Source: JBGOUV01 sp041477815
GTDB lineage: Bacteria > Acidobacteriota > Terriglobia > Bryobacterales > JACQDG01
NCBI GenBank assembly: GCA_041477815.1
Contig: JBGOUV010000136.1
Coordinates: 1-15,637, forward strand
Direction of reading: 5' to 3'
Length of the DNA stretch: 15,637 nucleotides
A model generated the notes under the pieces. The model searched no databases and was not told where the DNA came from. It was given only the letters and a program-made list of their open reading frames with translations. The position numbers and the translations under genes were made by a program. Below are positions 5,349 through 13,432 of this stretch, one piece after another (positions within the stretch are counted from its first letter, which is position 1; every line of letters starts with the position of its first letter).

Positions 5349-7340
5349 CTACGGCCCGACCGGGATCGTCACCGCGTTCGACTGTTTCCCGCTGGCTGTC
5401 AGTACCACCGGAATCGCCGCGCCCGTTCGCGTGTTCGGCGGGATGCGGAAGTTGATCTGATTCAACCCCACAAACCCCGGCCCCCCGCCCGCAAACAGGA
5501 TCTCGGCGGCTGCGCCATCGACCGTGATGACCGGATTCCCCGCGCGGTTCAACGCTGCCGGCTCGCCGGTCTGCAGAGCCGGTGACAACGCTCCCAACCC
5601 GGTCAGGAAGGAGATCACTACCTCGTTTGGCTTGGCGGGATTCCCCGCCGTCACGGGCGTCACGCCGTCCTGGTGGAGCAGGGCCGCCGTGCCCTTTCCG
5701 TCGTTGGTGGTCGTGAAGATGCCCGGCGCCACCGTATCGACATTGAAGGTGCGCGGGACGCTGGTCTGGCCGGCGACCGTCACCCGGATCGTCGCCGTGC
5801 CGCCGGTCAGCTCGTACGGAATCTGGATCCCTAGTTGTCCGGGCGTCGCGTAGAACATCGGCGCGGGGATGTTGTTCACCGTCGCGCTCGAGCCGCCGAG
5901 CGTCGTGACCAGCCGGCCGTTGGGTCCGAAGCTCGATCCCAGCACAAATATTCCGTTGTTGAGATTGTTGCCGAAGACGGCGGCGATCGAGCCGGGCGCG
6001 ACCGGCGCCGGATTCGGAGCAAAACTGCCGTTGTTGACCACGCCGCCTTCGAACACGTCGGGCGGGTTGGGTATCTTGAAAACGAAGATGTCACTGCCCG
6101 AGAACACTACAGGCCGGGGACCAAACGCGGTGCTGGCAAAATTCACGAACCCGCAGACATAGACCCCGCTACCGTCCGCGGAAGCCCCGGATGCCCATTC
6201 CGTGTCCGTCGCCCCGGCATACTGCGCCGTGCCGGTTTCGTTTCCGTTCGCGTCATACCTGCGAACAAAGGTCCCCGGGCTGGACTGTCCTGGCAAAGGG
6301 TCCCCGGCGTACCCCACGAAGTAGATTCCGGCGGTGGTGGCGGCGGCGCCGTAAACGACATCCTCATACTTGCTGCCGAACTGGCGGACCCACTGCTGGA
6401 CGCCGTTTAGGTCCAATTTCGCCACAAAAGCGTCATGCAGTCCGCTCGGCACCCTGGTGAAGCCGGGGAAGTCACCGGACGTTTCGCCGCCTACGTACAC
6501 CCCCGAGGCGTTTACCGCGATGGCGTAGGCAGCATCGGTGGTGTTGGAACCGAACTGGGTCGTCCAAACGGCATTTCCGCTGGCGTCGTACTTGCGGACA
6601 AAGGCGTCAAACCCGCCCTGACTCGAGGTTCCCAAGGTCCCGTTGGTTCTCCCGGTGATGTAGATGCCGGTGTTGTCCGCCGCCACGGCAGTCGCATCAT
6701 CGACCGATGCCGTTCCGAATTGCCGGGTCCACAGTTCATTGCCGCTGCCGTCGTACTTACGTACAAAGGCGTCGCCGCCTGCTGTCGAGCCCGGCGCTAA
6801 CGCACCCTGGGTCCTACCCACGACGTAGACACCAGTTCCATCGGAAGCGATCCCGAGCCCTTCTTCGTCGAGAGAGGTGCCGAACTGGCGGGTCCATAAT
6901 TCGTTGCCGTTCGGGTCATATTTCCGGACAAACACGTCGGCGCCACCCAGGTTGCTTCCCGTGACGGCGCCGAGCGTGGTGCCGGCCACGTACACGCCGG
7001 TCGCGTCGGCGGTCGCTGCCCGGAGTACGTCTTCCTGTGCGGTCCCGAACTGTCGGACCCACAACTGGGTCCCGGCCGGGTCAAATTTGACGACGACGGC
7101 GTCTTTGGCGCCCGCGCTGGTCTGGCCGGGAAAGGAACCTGCCGTGTACCCCACCACGTAAACTCCGCCGGGACCGGAAGCCACGCCGTAAGCCTCGTCG
7201 TCAATGGCGCTCCCGGGCGCCCCGGCACGGTGCGCCCACGAGAACGTTTGGCCTGAAGCTACAGAAACACTCCCTAAAAATGCAGCAGCCAGGGTGCAAG
7301 AAGAGAAGAATCTCAAGAGCCGTGAGCGGCGAATCGACAT
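5349..7340 (-). CDS. Secreted SBBP-repeat beta-propeller protein with Solibacter-type C-terminal domain
   Basis: A 663-residue protein. Residues 1-30 form a signal peptide (basic n-region, hydrophobic core, ASGQ cleavage-like site). Seven repeats of about 55 residues follow, from about 35 to 425, with units beginning near W35, W94, W149, W204, W259, W317 and T371. Each has the pattern 'W.rQFGt..dD....a.d.tGvYv.GrT.G.l......G.DaFVrKYD.nGne', the SBBP beta-propeller repeat. Seven units suit a closed seven-bladed propeller. From about 433 to the end, 'VVNNGSFAPNPAPVAPGSIAAVFG' through the 'GLNQINFRIP' stretch matches the C-terminal Ig-like region I know as TIGR03437, largely confined to Solibacter relatives. 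The protein is presumably exported and perhaps surface-anchored or adhesive; no catalytic residues are visible. ATG 7340 has a modest AAAGGGAA ribosome site. Its leader lies in a 98-bp gap with a TATACT-like -10. Confidence 0.9.
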   Translation of the reverse strand: MSIRRSRLLRFFSSCTLAAAFLGSVSVASGQTFSWAHRAGAPGSAIDDEAYGVASGPGGVYVVGYTAGSFPGQTSAGAKDAVVVKFDPAGTQLWVRQFGTAQEDVLRAATADATGVYVAGTTLGAVTGSNLGGADVFVRKYDPNGNELWTRQFGTSLDEEGLGIASDGTGVYVVGRTQGALAPGSTAGGDAFVRKYDGSGNELWTRQFGTASVDDATAVAADNTGIYITGRTNGTLGTSSQGGFDAFVRKYDASGNAVWTTQFGSNTTDAAYAIAVNASGVYVGGETSGDFPGFTRVPSGLHDAFVAKLDLNGVQQWVRQFGSKYEDVVYGAAATTAGIYFVGYAGDPLPGQSSPGTFVRRYDANGNETGTAQYAGATDTEWASGASADGSGVYVCGFVNFASTAFGPRPVVFSGSDIFVFKIPNPPDVFEGGVVNNGSFAPNPAPVAPGSIAAVFGNNLNNGIFVLGSSFGPNGRLVTTLGGSSATVNNIPAPMFYATPGQLGIQIPYELTGGTATIRVTVAGQTSVPRTFNVDTVAPGIFTTTNDGKGTAALLHQDGVTPVTAGNPAKPNEVVISFLTGLGALSPALQTGEPAALNRAGNPVITVDGAAAEILFAGGGPGFVGLNQINFRIPPNTRTGAAIPVVLTASGKQSNAVTIPVGP

Positions 7341-7400
7341 GAACGTTCCCTTTCACTTTCAACTAGCGTCTGCCTGAGAGGTACGAGGTAGGACGGCAGA

Positions 7401-7406
7401 AGTATA
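7401..7406 (-). promoter_or_regulatory. Candidate -10 for the SBBP-propeller gene
   Basis: On the - strand TATACT lies about 60 bases upstream of ATG 7340. No convincing -35 is found at 16-18 bp; that position falls in the TAGC-type repeat. The same hexamer precedes the 90-residue gene, which slightly raises its credibility. Confidence 0.3.
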
Positions 7407-7412
7407 ACTAAG

Positions 7413-7430
7413 AGCTAATCGCTAATAGCT
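7413..7430. repeat. TTAGC/ATTAG word repeat, copy 2
   Basis: AGCTAATCGCTAATAGCT is an imperfect palindrome (arms AGCTAAT and AATAGCT) built from the same words as the string at 5165-5187 but in reverse orientation. It lies in the 98-bp gap between the stop of the Tat-exported PLP enzyme and the start of the propeller gene. It could also act as a weak hairpin after the enzyme gene, but has no T-run. Confidence 0.45.
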
Positions 7431-7438
7431 TCTCTAGA

Positions 7439-8638
7439 CTACGCCTTCTTCAGGATCTCCCGCAGCCGCTTGCCGACGATCTGCTCCTCGCCCGGATCGA
7501 GCATCCAGACCGCCACTTCGATGGCGTCCCGCGCGCCCGGCCGGACCTCGATCTTGGGCTCGCCCTCGCGCAACTGCTTCACCACGTCCCGCGGCTTCAG
7601 CCCGGTGGCCTCGAAGTCCCAGGTGATCCGCAGGTGCGGCACGGCATTGGAGATCTCGGGCACAAACACTTCGGTCTTGACGCCCTTCACCGAGGTCACC
7701 AGGTCGGCCACGATCTTGCAGCGCTTCTCCCAATCGCGCCAGACGGCCTGGTGGTCCTGCTTGAGGAAGTAGTCCAGGGCGGCCCACATGCCCACGATCT
7801 CTTCCTTGCCGACCTTGTTGGTGCGGCCAATCGAGTCGTTGGGGTTGTTGTTGAGGGTGGCGGCTTCGATGAGGTCCTTGCGGCCGAGGAGGAGGCCGGC
7901 GCACTGGGGTCCGCGGATTCCCTTGCCGCCCGAGAAGGTCACCAGGTCGAAGCCCATCTTGGTGTACTTCATCAGGTTCTCGACCGGCGGGCAGTCGGCG
8001 GCTGCGTCGTTGAAGGTGGGGACGCTGAGCTTCTTGCCGAGCTGGACGAACTCTTCGGCCTTGATCTGTCCTTTGGGCTCGTTGGCGTTGAAGAAGAGCA
8101 TCATGGCGGTGCGGTCGCTGGCGGCGCGCTGCAGCTCCTCGCTGGTCTCCACCTCGATCATCTTGATGCCGACGTTGCGGACGGCATGGTCGTAGCCATA
8201 CCGGTGGGTCTTCTGGACCAGAACCTCACTCTTCAGGCCGGTGAGGTCGGGCAGGCGGCGGATGGCCGCCTGGTCCTTGCCGGCGACACAGGCGGCGGTG
8301 CCCAGGGTGAGGGCGGAGGCCGCGCCGCAAGTCACCAGGGCGCCTTCGCACTGGAGCATGGCGGCGATCTTCTTGCCGACCGCCTCGTGGAGCTCCGGGA
8401 TGCTGACGTACTGGCGGGCAGCGGCATCCACGGCCTCGACGACCTCCTTGTGCATGGTGGAAGCGCTGAGGGTGGTGTAGGTGCCGGCGGCGTTGATCAG
8501 GGGACGGACGCCGAGTTCTTTATAGACGTCGCGCTTAATGGACTTGCTGGGCTTGGCGACCAGCGAAGCCGGCAGCAGAGCGCCGACGCCGGGCAGCGTG
8601 GCCAGGGTTTGCAGGAATCTACGACGGTTGGGAGTCAT
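7439..8638 (-). CDS. Tat-exported PLP-dependent enzyme of the SelA-like / aminotransferase class V fold
   Basis: A 399-residue protein. ATG 8638 is preferred over two upstream in-frame ATGs because it follows AGAGGTGA and places a twin-arginine motif at the extreme N-terminus (NRRRFLQ, residues 4-10). A hydrophobic stretch and a cleavage-like ASLVAKP follow. The rest resembles SelA-like/D-glucosaminate-6-phosphate ammonia-lyase-like PLP enzymes: 'GVRPLINAAGTYTTLSAS' (44-61), 'LVTCGAASALTLGTAA' (101-116), D211 in TFNDAAADCPP as the likely pyridine-nitrogen partner, and K239 in FSGGKGIRGPQ as the likely PLP lysine. Export of a folded, cofactor-loaded enzyme through Tat is the logical reading. 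The substrate is unknown. It is not expected to be true SelA: that enzyme is cytosolic, no tRNA(Sec) context is seen, and selenocysteine genes are absent here. It is the first gene upstream of, and in the same direction as, the SBBP-propeller gene. Confidence 0.87.
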   Translation of the reverse strand: MTPNRRRFLQTLATLPGVGALLPASLVAKPSKSIKRDVYKELGVRPLINAAGTYTTLSASTMHKEVVEAVDAAARQYVSIPELHEAVGKKIAAMLQCEGALVTCGAASALTLGTAACVAGKDQAAIRRLPDLTGLKSEVLVQKTHRYGYDHAVRNVGIKMIEVETSEELQRAASDRTAMMLFFNANEPKGQIKAEEFVQLGKKLSVPTFNDAAADCPPVENLMKYTKMGFDLVTFSGGKGIRGPQCAGLLLGRKDLIEAATLNNNPNDSIGRTNKVGKEEIVGMWAALDYFLKQDHQAVWRDWEKRCKIVADLVTSVKGVKTEVFVPEISNAVPHLRITWDFEATGLKPRDVVKQLREGEPKIEVRPGARDAIEVAVWMLDPGEEQIVGKRLREILKKA

Positions 8639-8902
8639 GAGGTCACCTCTGGGGGCCATGGTATCAGATTTCACCGGCCTTGGCACGGCGAATCCTGCGG
8701 TCGGCGGCCCGGCAGTCCAGGGCCTGGATGGTGACGGTGGGCTGCCGGCCCGCAGGTGACCAGGCTCTCTGCCGTTCGACGGGGAAGAAAATTGGCTTCC
8801 CGGGTGGGGCTTGGCGCGGCCCGGCGGGCGATACCAATGGGCATTCTATTTCGCTTTTTCTTTGCCGATTGGCAAGGGATGCCCGTGGTAGGATGGGGCT
8901 CC

Positions 8903-9727
8903 ATGATTCTGCGGCTGCTGTGGCGGGCAGTAGTGCGGGCGTTTGACGACGGCTGCTTCGAGGCGGCCAAGGGGGCGGCCTTTTCGGCGACGCTATCGTT
9001 CTTCCCGGCCCTGCTGGTGGTGGCGGCGGTGCTGATCCAGGAGAACGTGGGGGGCATTGTCCCGGAGGTGTCACGGGTGCTGGCGCGGGTGCTGCCGCCG
9101 GACGCCCACCGGCTGGCCACCCAATTCCTGTTTCAGGGCCGGAGAGCCCAGGGATTGCTGGTAGGTGGAATAGCCTTTGCGGTGTGGTCGGCCTCGGGCG
9201 TGATTCTGAGCCTGAAGCACGGCCTGCACGCGGCCTACCGGATGGAGGAGAAGCGGGGGTTCCTGCACGCCCGGATTCTGTCGCTGCTGGCGGTGCTGCT
9301 GGCGGGGGCGCCACTGGTGGCGGCGACCATTTTGCTGCTGGGCGGACAGCTCATCGAAGCGTGGCTCCTGCAGATGGCAGGGGGGACGGGGTCGCAGGGG
9401 CTGGTCCTGGTGGGGCGGCTGGGGCGGACGGTTCTGGCCCTGGGTACTTGCGCGACCGTGCTGGCCACGGTCTATCACATCGTCCCCAATCGGCGGCAGC
9501 GCTGGAGGCTGGTGTGGCCCGGCGCGCTGGTGGCGACCCTGCTGTGGTGGAGCGCCACGCAGGGCTTCGCCTGGTACGTGAGCCACGTGGCCCGGTACCG
9601 GGACTTCTACGGGAGTCTCCAGGCGGTGATAGTACTACTGATTTGGATGTACATCGTGAGCCTGCTGGTATTGATCGGCGGCGAGTTCAACGCCGAGTAC
9701 GAGGCCCGGACCAGGAAGCGGAAGTAG
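8903..9727 (+). CDS. YihY/BrkB-family integral membrane protein
   Basis: The protein has 274 residues when started at ATG 8903 (MILRLLWRAVVRAF), which aligns with the usual YihY start and follows AGGATGGGG. The frame extends 49 codons further upstream, but that part is Arg-rich with no family likeness. Family marks are 'AAKGAAFSATLSFFPALLVVAAV' in the first TM, 'W..SG.i.sLkhGlhaAYrmee.RgF', 'TVYHIVPNRRQRWRLVWPGALVAT', and 'YRDFYGSLQAVIVLLIWMYIVSLLVLIGGEFNAEYE' at the end. About six TM segments are expected. The family was once labelled ribonuclease BN; that activity belongs to another protein, so the role remains unclear. The 264-bp gap before it (8639-8902) is divergent from the PLP-enzyme gene. 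I saw no RNA gene, repeat or clear promoter in that gap. Confidence 0.92.
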   Translation: MILRLLWRAVVRAFDDGCFEAAKGAAFSATLSFFPALLVVAAVLIQENVGGIVPEVSRVLARVLPPDAHRLATQFLFQGRRAQGLLVGGIAFAVWSASGVILSLKHGLHAAYRMEEKRGFLHARILSLLAVLLAGAPLVAATILLLGGQLIEAWLLQMAGGTGSQGLVLVGRLGRTVLALGTCATVLATVYHIVPNRRQRWRLVWPGALVATLLWWSATQGFAWYVSHVARYRDFYGSLQAVIVLLIWMYIVSLLVLIGGEFNAEYEARTRKRK

Positions 9728-9731
9728 GTCT

Positions 9732-9797
9732 AAGCAATCCACCACCAAGACACCAAGAATATCCTGGTTTTCTTGGTGCCTTGGTGGTGAATTGCTT
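9732..9797. repeat. Long inverted repeat between convergent genes
   Basis: Two 28-bp arms (9732-9759 and 9770-9797) surround a 10-bp loop and match at 26 of 28 positions. The core word is CACCACCAAG-CACCAAGAA. The two mismatches are C/A and A/C on the + strand, which become G-U pairs in a - strand transcript, so RNA read from the 879-residue gene would pair along the whole stem. There is no T-run, so a rho-independent terminator is doubtful, although a hairpin blocking read-through or protecting 3' ends is possible. The CACCAAGACACCAAG word is, from memory, a repeat found between genes in many unrelated bacteria. Confidence 0.85.
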
Positions 9798-9808
9798 CCC
9801 GTTCCCGT

Positions 9809-12448
9809 TTAGAAATTCACGGACATGGCCGGCGAGGCCCCGTCTCCATTGTTCAGGGTCACGGCCAGGGAGCGGACCGCGGCCAGGTCGCCGGTGACGG
9901 TGAAGGGCACGGTGATGGTGAAAGCCCCGCCATAGGGCGCCGCGTCGCTGCTGCGATACCAGTCGCCGAAGCGGGTGGCCACGTCCAGCGGCAGCGACGT
10001 GGTTTGCAGGGCGCCGGTGCCGGAAGCGGTAAAGGTGAAGTTCAGGGTGTTGACCTCGCGGGTGACGGCGTAGGCTACGATCACCGCCTGGACACTGGTG
10101 GCGGTGCGGTTGGCGATGGCCACACTCCGGATCACCGGGCCGCCGCGGGGGAGGGTGAAGGTCCGGGTAGGCGCGGGGGTGGGGGTAACGTCGATGCCGC
10201 CGGCCTGCAGCGTGGCCCGGATGGTGATGGCGCCGGCTACGGTGCCGGACTGGAAGGCGATCTGGTTGGCAGCGCCGAACAGAGCGGTGTTGCTGCCGGC
10301 GGGGACGGTGAAGGTGGTGGCGCGGCCGCCGGTGAGAAACTGGATAGCGGGATCGTCGGGGGCGCCGGCGGCGTTGGCGGTGAAGGTCAGGGTGAGGGTG
10401 CCGGTTACCGGAACCTGATAGCTATCGGGAAGGGTCAGGCCGAGGGCGGGCTGGGAGGCGGGGGTCAGGGTGGCGGCAGCGCCGGTGAAGGTAGCCCCGC
10501 TGAGCACCGCATTGCCGCTGAGGTTGAACGAACGGCCGTCGATGGTCAGCGAGCCGGTGCTGGTCCCGGGGCTGGTAGGCCGGAACCCGAGGCGGAAGGT
10601 AAGGCTGCCTCCGGGACCCACCACCGAAGGCAGGGGAGGCACGCCGTCCAGCACAAACGCCCCGGTGGGCGGGGCGATGGTGTTGACGGTGGCGCTGCCG
10701 GTGCCGGTGTTGCGGATCTCAAACTGGACGAAATCGCTGGTGGCGCCGACGACGGTGGTGGCAAAGGAGATGGCGTCACCGGGGTTGATCGGAGCGGGGT
10801 TCTGGCCCGGGGGCATCTGCTGATAGGTGAAATTGGGGGCGACGCCCCGGCCGGTGAGAGCCACGGCCCGGGAGGAGCCGGAAATGGCGAAGGTGGCGGT
10901 GGATTGCACGGGGCCGGTGGCGGCCGGCGAGAACGTGAGGTTCACCATTTGGGAGGCGCCGGCGGCCAGCGTGAAGGAGGCGGGGGAGGCCGCGAACGCC
11001 GGGTTGCTGGTGGACGCGGTCACCGCGGACGACACGCCGCCGTTGTTGCTGACGGTCAGGCTGCGGATGACCGAGGAACCCACCGAGACGTCGCCGAAGT
11101 CCAGGGTGGTGGGCGAGACGGTTACCGAGGCCGGGTTGATACCCTCGGCGCTGAGACCTACGGTGACGCTGGCCCGGAAGGTCCCCACCGTGCCGCCGGA
11201 GCTGGTCAGAACGATGTTCAGAGCGGTGGAGACGGGACCCTCGGCCGGCGGGCGGAAGGTGAGGCTGAACTCCTGGGACCGGCCGGCGTTCAAACTGAAG
11301 GTGGTGGGAGTCAGGGCAAAGGCCGCGTTGTCGACCGACGCCGCGCCGGTGAAATTGAAGACTGTACTGTTGGTGACGGCGGTAGTGCGGGCCGGAGAGG
11401 TAGTGCCCAGGGTGACGCGGCCGAAGTCGAGAGATCTGGGATCGGCGGTCAGATTGAGGGTGGTTCCGGCGCCGCGTACGGCGAGGGTGCGGGTGACCGT
11501 GCAGGGGGTGTAGCCGGCGTCCTGCCGGACGATGGTGAAGGTGATGGTTCCGAGGAAGGGGCCTTCGGTAGGCGGCGTGAAAGTAACGGAGGCGTTGACG
11601 CCGGACACCGTGGCCTGGAAGGCGCGATCGCTGCTGGAGGCGGTGGCCGTGAAGGTCACCGGCACGCCGCCCGGGCTCAGGGTGATTTGCAGGGGGCGGG
11701 GAGCGGAGGCGACCGCCACCGGCACCGATCCGAAATCAAGGGAGGTCAGGTTGAGGCCGACGTCCACGCCGGAGCCGTCGGCAGGGATGGTGCTGGTCTG
11801 GGCGAGGACCCGGCCGCTCGAGGCGGTCACGGTGTAGATCGAGGAGGTGGGAGCGAAGGCGGCCGGAGTGAAGGTGGCGAGGACGGCCCGGCCGCTCTGC
11901 GTCTGGAACGTGGTGGGGGAGACGGTGAAGTTGGGGTTGGTGGACTCGATCGTGAAATCTAGTAGAGTATTGCTTATAGGTGCGATCTGGATGTTGTGGG
12001 AATTGCTGCACCCCAGGAGCACGTCGCCGAAGTGCAGGACGGTCGGCTGCATGGTGAAGCCGGCGATGCCATTGCCGCTGACTTGGACGTCGGTGGTGGA
12101 AATGGGGTCACTCTTGATGCTGGCGGCCACCCGGATAGCGCCGGTGGCGGCCCCGAGCGCGTTGGGGGTGAACGTCACGTTGACGGTCCTGGATTGCCCG
12201 CTGCCACTGAGGAGGCTAAACCCCGTCGTGCTGGGGGTGAACGCCGGGTTGGTAGTGGAAATGGCGAAGTCGATGTTGGTGGAGCTGGTCTGAGGAAAGA
12301 ACGGCACGGATACCACGAACGGCCGGGAAGTGCTGGCGGTGTTGAGGGTTTGATCGCCGTAGGCGATAGAGGTGGGGCTGACGTTATAAGCAGACTGGCC
12401 GAACAAGGCGGGGCCTGCGAGCAGAAGAAGCGAGGCCAGGCGTTTCAT
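9809..12448 (-). CDS. Secreted multi-module HYDIN/ASPM-type Ig-like ('choice-of-anchor D') protein
   Basis: The protein has 879 residues from ATG 12448, which shares its A with the upstream TGA stop and follows AAAGGAG. A longer frame begins 20 codons earlier but would lose the signal peptide (MKRLASLLLLAGPALFGQ, residues 1-18). At least five Ig-like modules of about 100 residues start near 22, 130, 230, 332 and 440. Each contains the strand pattern 'lDFG.V.vG....r.l.vsN' and a later 'f.l..G.s..v.vtFtPa..G...a.i.i', as in HYDIN/ASPM/SPD-2 domains. A more diverged sixth follows from about 545. The last roughly 230 residues differ: beta-rich, with 'GGPVIRSVAIANRTATSVQAVI' and 'GDWYRSSDAAPYGGAFTITVPF', and I cannot name them. 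No membrane anchor or sorting tail is visible. The role is probably extracellular or periplasmic binding or scaffolding, translationally coupled to the propeller-like protein before it. Confidence 0.87.
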   Translation of the reverse strand: MKRLASLLLLAGPALFGQSAYNVSPTSIAYGDQTLNTASTSRPFVVSVPFFPQTSSTNIDFAISTTNPAFTPSTTGFSLLSGSGQSRTVNVTFTPNALGAATGAIRVAASIKSDPISTTDVQVSGNGIAGFTMQPTVLHFGDVLLGCSNSHNIQIAPISNTLLDFTIESTNPNFTVSPTTFQTQSGRAVLATFTPAAFAPTSSIYTVTASSGRVLAQTSTIPADGSGVDVGLNLTSLDFGSVPVAVASAPRPLQITLSPGGVPVTFTATASSSDRAFQATVSGVNASVTFTPPTEGPFLGTITFTIVRQDAGYTPCTVTRTLAVRGAGTTLNLTADPRSLDFGRVTLGTTSPARTTAVTNSTVFNFTGAASVDNAAFALTPTTFSLNAGRSQEFSLTFRPPAEGPVSTALNIVLTSSGGTVGTFRASVTVGLSAEGINPASVTVSPTTLDFGDVSVGSSVIRSLTVSNNGGVSSAVTASTSNPAFAASPASFTLAAGASQMVNLTFSPAATGPVQSTATFAISGSSRAVALTGRGVAPNFTYQQMPPGQNPAPINPGDAISFATTVVGATSDFVQFEIRNTGTGSATVNTIAPPTGAFVLDGVPPLPSVVGPGGSLTFRLGFRPTSPGTSTGSLTIDGRSFNLSGNAVLSGATFTGAAATLTPASQPALGLTLPDSYQVPVTGTLTLTFTANAAGAPDDPAIQFLTGGRATTFTVPAGSNTALFGAANQIAFQSGTVAGAITIRATLQAGGIDVTPTPAPTRTFTLPRGGPVIRSVAIANRTATSVQAVIVAYAVTREVNTLNFTFTASGTGALQTTSLPLDVATRFGDWYRSSDAAPYGGAFTITVPFTVTGDLAAVRSLAVTLNNGDGASPAMSVNF

Positions 12449-13413
12449 CAGCGGCTCCTTTCCCGGGCGGGGCGGACCTGGGCGGCGGCGTCCGGCGGGA
12501 CGAACCACAGCCTCGGCTCGGCCGGCCCGGCTTCGAGCAGATAGGAGGCGGACCGCAGCGAATCGGTGAGGCGGAAGACGGCCTCGCCGCGGAGCCTCTG
12601 GAGGCCGGAAACCTCACAGGGGCAGGCTAGGGAAAGGGGGGGCCCGCCGGCCAGGTCCACCAGCAGCACGGTGCTGGAGCCGCGGTTGGCTACGAAACCG
12701 CGGCGTCCGGCGAGGGCGACGGCGACGGGATCCGAGACGCCGTCGCGTTCTCCGGCCAGGATGAGGCGCTCGTTTTCACCGCGCAGGAGGAAAACTTCCT
12801 GGCGGGACGGATCGGCGATCAGGGCGTCGTGGGAATCCTCGGCGAAGGCGATGGCCGCAGCCGCGCCCACCGGACCGAGCCCGCGCGGCTCGGCGCCGGG
12901 ACGAAGGGCGTACAACTGCCCGCCGGAGACGGCCAGCGCGAGGTCGCCGGAGTCGTGGACGGCGAGGGCGGACACGGGGCCAGGCAGGGAGACGGCTGTC
13001 ACCGCAGGGGCGTCGGGGAGGCCGGTGACGAGGTGCAGGGAGGCGCGGTCCGGAGCGTAGATGGCAGCGGCCGATCCGGTGGCGCTGAGGGCCAGGCGAG
13101 TCGCCCCCGGGGCGACGCCGGGCAGCGGGAGGGCCGAGAGGCTGCCGGTCAGGCGGACCAGCAGAACGGCGCCCGAGTCGGCCTCGACGGCCAAGGCATA
13201 GTCCTGGCGGGGTGAGACTTCGGCCAGCGTCAGGCTCACGCCCAGGTCGAGCGGCGAGCCGAGGAGGGAGGAGCCGGGGATTCCCAGAATGGGCCGGAGA
13301 CGGCTGGAGGCAGCGTCCCAGGCATAGCCGAGGACCGGTCCCTGGACCGGCAGGTCCTGAGCTGCCGCGACCGGCAGCCCGGCTAGAAGCAATAGGATCA
13401 AAATGGATCGCAT
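12448..13413 (-). CDS. Exported propeller-like protein of unknown function
   Basis: A 321-residue protein. Residues 1-18 form a signal peptide (MRSILILLLLAGLPVAAAQD). The body is made of short beta-strand units with recurring patterns such as 'SALAVHDSGDLALAVSGG', 'AAIAFAEDSHDALIADPSRQEVFLL' and 'PVAVALAGRRGFVANRGSSTVLLVDLAGG', typical of NHL/YVTN-like or WD-like propellers. The opening 'GPVLGYAWDAASSRLRPILGIPGSSLLG' recalls secreted acidobacterial propellers. There are only two cysteines (CPC, residues 263-265) and no obvious catalytic site. The C-terminus is Arg-rich. The gene follows the Ig-like gene by 19 bp, and its TGA overlaps the ATG of the 879-residue gene, so it is the middle gene of an operon. 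The probable job is a periplasmic or surface interaction module; this is inferred. Confidence 0.82.
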   Translation of the reverse strand: MRSILILLLLAGLPVAAAQDLPVQGPVLGYAWDAASSRLRPILGIPGSSLLGSPLDLGVSLTLAEVSPRQDYALAVEADSGAVLLVRLTGSLSALPLPGVAPGATRLALSATGSAAAIYAPDRASLHLVTGLPDAPAVTAVSLPGPVSALAVHDSGDLALAVSGGQLYALRPGAEPRGLGPVGAAAAIAFAEDSHDALIADPSRQEVFLLRGENERLILAGERDGVSDPVAVALAGRRGFVANRGSSTVLLVDLAGGPPLSLACPCEVSGLQRLRGEAVFRLTDSLRSASYLLEAGPAEPRLWFVPPDAAAQVRPARERSR

Positions 13414-13432
13414 GGCGGCACCCTCTCTCGTC

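Noticed and set aside
7634..8734. 366-codon + strand open frame
   Set aside because: Complement of the PLP-enzyme gene, which has clear family motifs; a GC-rich shadow frame.
8664..8902. Possible - strand coding tail (..VTIQALDCRAADRRIRRAKAGEI) just upstream of the PLP-enzyme gene
   Set aside because: The frame ends neatly 25 bp before the enzyme start, but it has no start codon in the gap, no ribosome site, no recognisable family, and further upstream it overlaps the YihY gene.
10004..11962. 652-codon + strand open frame
   Set aside because: Antisense to the multi-Ig gene; the product is almost only Gly, Ala, Arg, Glu and Asp, as expected from the complement of Thr/Ala/Pro-rich repeats at high GC.
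12388..12508. Twenty-codon extension of the 879-residue protein
   Set aside because: It overlaps the end of the propeller-like gene and would bury the signal peptide; the TGATG junction with AAAGGAG marks the start.
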